A stretch of 64,000 nucleotides of DNA, taken from Ga0077527 sp964486865 (GTDB lineage: Bacteria > Pseudomonadota > Gammaproteobacteria > Burkholderiales > SG8-41). Where the stretch lies: NCBI GenBank assembly GCA_964486865.1, contig CAZAOZ010000005.1, forward strand, positions 24,747 through 88,746. The letters run 5' to 3'. The position numbers and the translations under genes are program-made. The notes beneath the pieces were generated by a model. It had not been told where the DNA came from, did not search any database, and saw nothing but the letters and a program-made list of their open reading frames with translations. Shown one piece after another: positions 59,424 through 64,000 of the stretch. How positions within the stretch are numbered: the first letter of the stretch is position 1; the number at the start of each line of letters is the position of its first letter.

Positions 59424-59436
59424 TTGCGTGACGCAA
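59424..59436. promoter_or_regulatory. palindromic operator candidate
   Basis: TTGCGTGACGCAA is a perfect 13-base palindrome (6-base arms, one central base) in the 224-base region between divergent transcription units. A half-site GACGCAA with the same core occurs about 25 bases upstream (59394-59402). It could bind a dimeric regulator controlling the MFS cluster and/or the MDR-ligase genes. Confidence 0.45.
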
Positions 59437-59539
59437 ATGCAGCGCAATCGCGGAAATTTGCCCATAATTACGGTGTCTTCCGTACGCCGTCCGCGCCCTG
59501 CCGCGCACGGTTTTCCGCACTTCATCCTGGAGAACAGCA

Positions 59540-60544
59540 ATGCGAGCAGTAGTCTTACGCGGTCATGGCGACCTGGACAGCCTGGAATACGTGCCGGATT
59601 TTCCGGATCCGGTGGTCACCGATGGCCATGTGGTGATCCGCGTCCGCGCCACGTCGTTCAACTACCACGACGTGTTCACGGTGCGCGGCATGCCCGGCAT
59701 CAAGGTGCCGTTCCCGATGATCATCGGTCTGGATCTCGCCGGCGAAATCCTCGAAACCGGCCCCGGCGTGACGGGCTGGAAAAAAGGCGATCGCGTGCTG
59801 GTCAATCCGCTGAACAAAAAGAAGGGGCTGATGGGCGAGATGATGCACGGCGGCCTCGCCGAAAAATGTCTGGTCGCCGCCGACCAGTTGATCCGCATGC
59901 CCGAAGCCGTCACTTTCGAGCAGGCCGCGTCGCTGCCGGTGGCCTATGGCACCGCACACCGCATGATCATCACCCACAACACCATCAAAAAGGGCGACAA
60001 GGTGCTGGTGCTCGGCGCCAGCGGCGGAGTCGGCACCGGCTGCGTGCTGCTGGCGAAAATGCTCGGCGCCGAAGTCATCGCCTGCGCCTCCAGCGCCGAC
60101 AAGATCCAGCGCCTCAAGGACCTCGGCGCCGATCACGTTATCAACTACAAGGAAACGGATTTCTCGAAGTGGGCAGTCGAAAAGTTCGGCAAGCCGCAGC
60201 GCCGCAACTACGAAGGCGGCGTCGATGTGGTCATCAACTTCACCGGCGGCGACACCTGGGCGCCGTCGCTGAAATGCGTCAAGCGCGGCGGCAAGATTCT
60301 GGTCTGCGGCGCCACCGCCGGCTACGATCCCAAGGAAGACCTGCGCTACGTGTGGAGCTTTGAGCTGCAGATCATCGGCTCCAACAGTTTTTACGACGAC
60401 AACCTCCAGGCGCTGATGGAGCTGATCCAGCAGGGCAAGATCAAGCCGGTGATCGACGAAGTGCTGCCGCTGGAACGTGCAGCCGAAGGATTGAAGCTGA
60501 TCGAGAACCGGGAAGTCTTCGGAAAAGTTGTAATAGCCCCATAA
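59540..60544 (+). CDS. zinc-type MDR dehydrogenase/acryloyl-CoA reductase-like
   Basis: 334 residues, medium-chain dehydrogenase fold. MRAVVLRGHGDLDSLEYVPD, GLDLAGEILETGPGVTGWKK, the nucleotide site VLVLGASGGVGTGCVLLAKM and VCGATAGYDPKEDLRYVW are visible. The catalytic zinc Cys is not evident in SFNYHDVFTVRG, so reduction of an enoyl-CoA or quinone-type substrate is more likely than alcohol oxidation. The start follows CTGGAGAA. It is followed by repeat copy D and then the acyl-CoA ligase. Confidence 0.85.
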   Translation: MRAVVLRGHGDLDSLEYVPDFPDPVVTDGHVVIRVRATSFNYHDVFTVRGMPGIKVPFPMIIGLDLAGEILETGPGVTGWKKGDRVLVNPLNKKKGLMGEMMHGGLAEKCLVAADQLIRMPEAVTFEQAASLPVAYGTAHRMIITHNTIKKGDKVLVLGASGGVGTGCVLLAKMLGAEVIACASSADKIQRLKDLGADHVINYKETDFSKWAVEKFGKPQRRNYEGGVDVVINFTGGDTWAPSLKCVKRGGKILVCGATAGYDPKEDLRYVWSFELQIIGSNSFYDDNLQALMELIQQGKIKPVIDEVLPLERAAEGLKLIENREVFGKVVIAP

Positions 60545-60548
60545 AACC

Positions 60549-60662
60549 AGCCACAGAGGACACAGAGTTCACAGAGAACAACAAAATCAGAATCACCGGG
60601 AAAAAGTGTGTGGAGCGCACTGGTTTTGATTTTCCTCTGTGAACTCTGTGGCCTCTGTGGCT
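60549..60662. repeat. CACAGAG palindromic intergenic repeat, copy D
   Basis: The 114-bp shortest copy, starting AGCCACAGAGGACACAGAG and ending CTCTGTGGCCTCTGTGGCT. It lies 5 bases after the MDR stop and 33 bases before the acyl-CoA ligase start. Its arms are almost identical to those of copies A and B, while the centre differs. Confidence 0.85.
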
Positions 60663-60694
60663 AAAAAGCTTTTGATTTTCAGTCTTCCCCGCCC

Positions 60695-62236
60695 ATGACC
60701 GCCTCCGCCCCCGAACCCCACGGCTATCCCGGCAATCTCGGCGCGCCGTTTGCCGAACGCGCCGCATCGCCGCGCACCGCGCTGATCGACCTGCACGTGC
60801 CCGGCGCGCCGCGCGAGCACAGCTTCCGCGACCTCGATGCGGCTGCCAATGCCGTCGCGCGCGGCCTGGTGCGCCGCGGCCTCCAGCCCGGCGACCGCAT
60901 CGGCATACTCGCGCTGAACCGCATGGAATTCGTGGCCACGCTGCTGGGCAGCATGCGCGCCGGCGTGGTGCCGGTGCCGATCAACATCAAGCTCGCCGCC
61001 GACACCGTGCGCTACATTGCCGCCGACGCGGAATTGCGCCTCGCTTTTTGCGAAACGGCCTATGCGCCGCTGCTGCCGCCGGAACTGGCCATGGTCGATT
61101 TCGACCACGGCTTCGGTGATTTTCTCGATCCCGGACCGCACACTCCGCTGGAACCGGCCCCGGATACCGTCGCCATCCAGCCCTATACCTCCGGTTCCAC
61201 CGGCAAGCCCAAAGGCGTGCTGCTCACCCACTACGGCCAGAACTGGAGCCGGCTGATCCTCGTTCACACCCGCGGCACGACAGAGAAGGATGTGATCCTC
61301 GTCGCCGCGCCGCTGTACCACAAGAATGCATTGAACGCGATCAAGCAGGGCCTGACCGCCGGCGCCACGCTGGTGCTGCTGCCGCAATTCAACGTTGAAC
61401 ACTACATTGCCGCCATCGGCCGCTACCGCTGCACGGTGATTTCCGGCGTACCGACCATGATGGCCATGGTGATGACCCGAAAGGATCTGCTGGCACAAAC
61501 CGATACCACGTCAGTGCGCACGGTGATGATGGGTTCGGCGCCGTCCTCGCCGCAGTTGCTGCGCGACGTCAGGACGCATTTTCCCAATGCCGAGGCGCTG
61601 GTGGTGTACGGCGTCACCGAAGGCGGCCCGGTGCCGCTGGGACCGCATCCCGACGGCAAGCCGCGGCCGCCGGGATCCATCGGCACACCTTATCGCGGCA
61701 CCGCGGCTCGTTTGATCAACGGGCCAAACGACAACGAAGGTGAATTGATCCTGAAAAATCCCGGCATCCTGACCGGCTACCACAACCTGCCGCAGGAAAC
61801 CGCGCTGCGCATCCACGACGGCTGGTATCACACCGGCGACATCTGCCGGCGCGATGCCGACGGCTTTTATTATTTCATCGGCCGCACCGACGACATGTTC
61901 GTCAGCGGCGGCGAAAACATTTTTCCCATTGAAGTCGAACAATTGCTGGAAAAACATCCCGCCGTGCATCAGGCCTGCGTGCTGCCGTTTACTCATGACC
62001 TGAAAGGCCAGGTGCCCTACGCTTTCGTCGTATTGCGCAGCAGCGCCACAGCGACCGAAGATGAAATCCGGCAATACGCGCTGGCCCACGGCCCGGCCTA
62101 CCAGCATCCGCGCCGTGTATTCTTTCTCGGGCAGCTACCGCTCGCCGGCACCAACAAGATCGACCGTGAAAAATTGCGCGTGCTCGCCGCGCGAAATCCA
62201 TCCATTTCCACTGCAACCGGAGCAACACATGAATGA
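60695..62236 (+). CDS. acyl-CoA ligase (AMP-dependent, class I adenylate-forming)
   Basis: 513 residues. ATP motif YTSGSTGKPKGVLL, substrate-region YGVTEGGPVPLGP, GWYHTGDICRRDADGFYYFI, the hinge GRTDDMFVSGGENIFPIEVE and the terminal catalytic lysine in AGTNKIDREKLRV are all present. It activates a carboxylic acid as its CoA thioester using ATP. The specificity cannot be read, but the neighbours suggest an aromatic or short organic acid. The stop overlaps the PaaI gene by 8 bases. The ribosome site is weak. Confidence 0.9.
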   Translation: MTASAPEPHGYPGNLGAPFAERAASPRTALIDLHVPGAPREHSFRDLDAAANAVARGLVRRGLQPGDRIGILALNRMEFVATLLGSMRAGVVPVPINIKLAADTVRYIAADAELRLAFCETAYAPLLPPELAMVDFDHGFGDFLDPGPHTPLEPAPDTVAIQPYTSGSTGKPKGVLLTHYGQNWSRLILVHTRGTTEKDVILVAAPLYHKNALNAIKQGLTAGATLVLLPQFNVEHYIAAIGRYRCTVISGVPTMMAMVMTRKDLLAQTDTTSVRTVMMGSAPSSPQLLRDVRTHFPNAEALVVYGVTEGGPVPLGPHPDGKPRPPGSIGTPYRGTAARLINGPNDNEGELILKNPGILTGYHNLPQETALRIHDGWYHTGDICRRDADGFYYFIGRTDDMFVSGGENIFPIEVEQLLEKHPAVHQACVLPFTHDLKGQVPYAFVVLRSSATATEDEIRQYALAHGPAYQHPRRVFFLGQLPLAGTNKIDREKLRVLAARNPSISTATGATHE

Positions 62237-62657
62237 TGCCAAACCCGCGCCACCCACCCTTGAACAATTGCAAAAACTGATCAGCCGCGGCCCCTTCAAC
62301 CAGTGGCTCAACTTCACCTTCCTCAAGGCCGGTGAAGACGGCATCGAGATCAAGGCGACCTGGCGCGAGGAATGGGTGGTCAACCCGGAGCGCCGCTACA
62401 CCCACGGCGGCATCCTCGCCGCCATTGTCGATGTCGCCGCCGACTACGCCATCGCCGCGCAGCTCGGCCGCCCGGTGCCGACCATCGACATCCGCGTCGA
62501 TTATCACAAGGCGGCGATGCCCGGCGACCTGACCGCCAAGGCGCGCATCGTGCGCAGCGGCAGCCAGTATTCGACCGCTGAGGCGTATGTGTATGACAAG
62601 GACGGCGCGCTGGTCGCCAGCGGCCGCGGCACCTACTTCACCGCGCCGCCCAAGTAA
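62229..62657 (+). CDS. PaaI-family thioesterase (hotdog fold)
   Basis: 142 residues starting MNDAKPAPPTLEQLQKLISR. The hotdog thioesterase signature is seen in NPERRYTHGGILAAIVDVAA and the beta-sheet segments DIRVDYHKAAMPGDLTAKAR and ASGRGTYFTAPPK. It hydrolyses acyl-CoA, probably protecting or closing the ligase pathway. The start has a GGAG site and overlaps the acyl-CoA ligase by 8 bases. The IS4 element begins 16 bases after its stop codon. Confidence 0.85.
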   Translation: MNDAKPAPPTLEQLQKLISRGPFNQWLNFTFLKAGEDGIEIKATWREEWVVNPERRYTHGGILAAIVDVAADYAIAAQLGRPVPTIDIRVDYHKAAMPGDLTAKARIVRSGSQYSTAEAYVYDKDGALVASGRGTYFTAPPK

Positions 62658-62672
62658 TGGAGTGATGGGTGA

Positions 62673-64000
62673 TCAGTAGTGTCCCAACGTTTTTCAGAGG
62701 AGAACGCCCTGGATCGGCATGATTGGCGACTTTGAATCCGTTGAAGGATGTGGAAGTAATTGATTTATTGGGGTTGTTTCGAACATGGTCAGACTGAGGA
62801 TTTGTAGGATTTCGTAGAGACTATGCGACAGCTTGAGGCGTTTCTTGACAATGGCGATCAGCACATAAGTGCAGACTGCGATCCAGATTTGCGTCTTCAC
62901 GGCGTTCTCGCTGGTGCCGAGAAATGCCTTGATGCGCAGGTGCTGCTTGATCCACTTGAAGAACAGTTCGACCTGCCAGCGCTGCCGATACAACTGCGCG
63001 ATCAGATCGGGTTTCAAGGCAAAGTTGTTGGTCAGAAAGGTGACGCGCTTGCCGGTCTCGTCCCGCACCACGACGCGGCGCAGAGTACTCGGATAGTCCT
63101 TGCTCGAATAAAAGACCGTCAGCGTGCCAGTCTGGTCGCACAGGATATTGGTGTTGGTGCGATCGACGGGATGCGAATAACGGCGCTTGAACTTGGTATT
63201 GCTCTTGGCGCGGGTTACGAAGAAAGCCTGTGCATGATGGATGGCAAACAGACGCCCAAAGTCCAGATACCCGCGGTCGAGCAGGTAGTAGGCGCCCGGC
63301 TCGATGATCAGGTCGTCCAGCATGTTCACCTCGTGGGTCTTGCCATCGGTGATGTGGATGAAACTGGGGATCGCACCGCGCAAATCCAACAAGGTATGCA
63401 GCTTGATGGCGGCCTTGGCCGAACGGAACGGTGCCCACGGATAAACCGCCAGGCACAGGTCGATGGTGGTGGCATCGAACGCATAGACCGTCGCGTCCAG
63501 ATCCACCGCCAGAGGTTCCTCGGCATACAGCGGCCGGGCAATTCCGATCAGGTGCTGCGCAAAATCGGCATACATCTGCCAAGGCCGTGTCGCATTGGCG
63601 TTGGCCAGCGTGTTGCGCGAAATCGTCTTGCAGCGAAAGCCCATGTGGTACAGCCGCGCCGACTGGGCGCGCAAGTTGACTTCGATGTCGCGCAGCGACT
63701 CGCGTGCGGTCAACTGGGCGAAGGCCATCGCGAAGAACTGATCGAGGCAGGAGAACTCCTGCACCTTGTGATCGCCTCGATGCGTGGCCACGCAGCGGCG
63801 GAATGTGGAGAGCGGCAAATGCGCCATCACCTGCGCAAACACGAGCATGCCCTGATGCATGGGAGCCTTCGGCGGATGTCCGCAAAAGGCTCAAAGTCTG
63901 CGCCTCGACGTTCAAATCGAGACCAGACAAAATCGCTCGTTTCCACAGTTCAATCATCAACTTATAACCGTCTCTCGTGAAAACGTTGGGACACTACTGA
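62673..64000 (-). mobile_element. IS4-family insertion sequence (1,328 bp visible)
   Basis: Terminal inverted repeats are at 62673-62693 and 63980-64000, identical over 21 bases and containing AGTAGTGTCCCAACG. The right repeat coincides with the window end, so the outer flank and any target duplication cannot be checked. It encodes one transposase on the minus strand. It inserted just after the PaaI gene without breaking it. Confidence 0.85.
62694..63860 (-). CDS. IS4-family DDE transposase
   Basis: 388 residues. The DDE catalytic pieces are VYAFDATTIDLCLAVYPWAP (first Asp), YYLLDRGYLDFGRLFAIHHA (second Asp) and LYRQRWQVELFFKWIKQHLR (the YREK-type Glu/Lys region). An N-terminal DUF4372-like part is in MAHLPLSTFRRCVATHRGDH. 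It cuts and joins the element ends. The gene almost fills the element; its stop lies directly after the left inverted repeat. The frame is intact, so the copy could be active. Confidence 0.9.
   Translation of the reverse strand: MHQGMLVFAQVMAHLPLSTFRRCVATHRGDHKVQEFSCLDQFFAMAFAQLTARESLRDIEVNLRAQSARLYHMGFRCKTISRNTLANANATRPWQMYADFAQHLIGIARPLYAEEPLAVDLDATVYAFDATTIDLCLAVYPWAPFRSAKAAIKLHTLLDLRGAIPSFIHITDGKTHEVNMLDDLIIEPGAYYLLDRGYLDFGRLFAIHHAQAFFVTRAKSNTKFKRRYSHPVDRTNTNILCDQTGTLTVFYSSKDYPSTLRRVVVRDETGKRVTFLTNNFALKPDLIAQLYRQRWQVELFFKWIKQHLRIKAFLGTSENAVKTQIWIAVCTYVLIAIVKKRLKLSHSLYEILQILSLTMFETTPINQLLPHPSTDSKSPIMPIQGVLL

Noticed and set aside
18268..60662. CACAGAG repeats considered as a CRISPR array
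   Set aside because: They are four dispersed palindromes 11-16 kb apart with variable centres, not evenly spaced repeats with spacers, and no cas genes are present.
62821..63980. Long frames on both strands inside the insertion sequence other than the transposase
   Set aside because: They are out-of-frame shadows; only the 388-residue frame has DDE motifs.

Overview
The window reads as chromosomal DNA of a high-GC Gram-negative bacterium, most likely a betaproteobacterium of the Burkholderiales type. The main reason is six periplasmic receptors of the Bug/TctC family, a family strongly expanded in that group. Supporting signs are an AsmA-like inner-membrane protein, HtpX, SrkA, TctAB, and dense operons with ATGA overlaps. 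I saw no rRNA, tRNA, CRISPR array, prophage or plasmid-transfer genes. The only complete-looking mobile element is an IS4-type insertion sequence ending at the right edge.

Layout. 1-4.4 kb: a cut-off Sel1-repeat gene, two conserved proteins of unknown function, a tandem TusA protein, a CMD-Rieske fusion and a Ser/Thr kinase fused to a cyclic-nucleotide-binding domain. 4.45-4.72 kb: a MITE-like inverted-repeat element. 4.8-11 kb: an operon for fused 5-oxoprolinase/hydantoinase, a CMD protein, a 2-hydroxyacid dehydrogenase and a Bug receptor. 11-18.3 kb: a Rho_N-like small protein, a small membrane protein, two MFS carriers, a CxxC CMD protein, an SDR, a PrpF-like isomerase and an FMN alpha-hydroxyacid oxidase. 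18.5-21.5 kb: a complete tripartite tricarboxylate transporter (tctB-tctA-Bug) with a terminator hairpin between tctA and the receptor gene. 22-27.7 kb: Bug receptors with a 2-hydroxyacid dehydrogenase, a fumarase/adenylosuccinate-lyase-type enzyme and an LVIVD propeller protein. 27.8-34.6 kb: acyl-CoA and thiol enzymes (a two-subunit CoA-transferase-like pair, a CaiB enzyme, a cysteine-dioxygenase-like cupin, a crotonase, a quinone oxidoreductase) with a family 6 uracil-DNA glycosylase and a DMT exporter inserted. 34.6-44.1 kb: an HD phosphohydrolase divergent from a giant coiled-coil AsmA-like protein, htpX, an amidohydrolase, a DUF3025-type protein, an LhgO-like oxidase and a response regulator. 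44.1-48.9 kb: a compact leftward operon (Bug, unknown, srkA, alpha/beta hydrolase, patatin). 49.2-54.1 kb: Bug, gamma-glutamyltransferase, gamma-carbonic anhydrase, a ParA-like ATPase and small proteins. 54.1-59.3 kb: two TSUP permeases and three paralogous MFS carriers in one leftward run. 59.5-62.7 kb: an MDR dehydrogenase, an acyl-CoA ligase and a PaaI thioesterase. 62.7-64 kb: the IS4-type element.

How the genes fit together. The theme is scavenging and oxidation of small carboxylic acids: Bug receptors and MFS/TSUP/DMT carriers move substrates, while hydroxyacid dehydrogenases and oxidases, PrpF, lyase, CoA-ligase, CoA-transferase, crotonase and thioesterase genes process them. Gamma-glutamyltransferase and 5-oxoprolinase could together degrade gamma-glutamyl compounds.

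The most unusual item is the 1072-residue protein at 35.7-39.0 kb: an N-terminal winged-helix-like module, about 560 residues of Ala/Glu/Arg/Lys-rich coiled coil, one membrane helix and an AsmA-like periplasmic part. Its N-terminal module resembles that of the response regulator 4.4 kb further on. Other notable points are the MITE-like element that supplies a spurious ATG to the oxoprolinase gene, a four-copy intergenic palindrome family built on CACAGAG, an in-frame TGA splitting a CoA-transferase-like subunit, and a crotonase lacking both catalytic glutamates. All functional assignments come from reading motifs by eye; no database search was possible.
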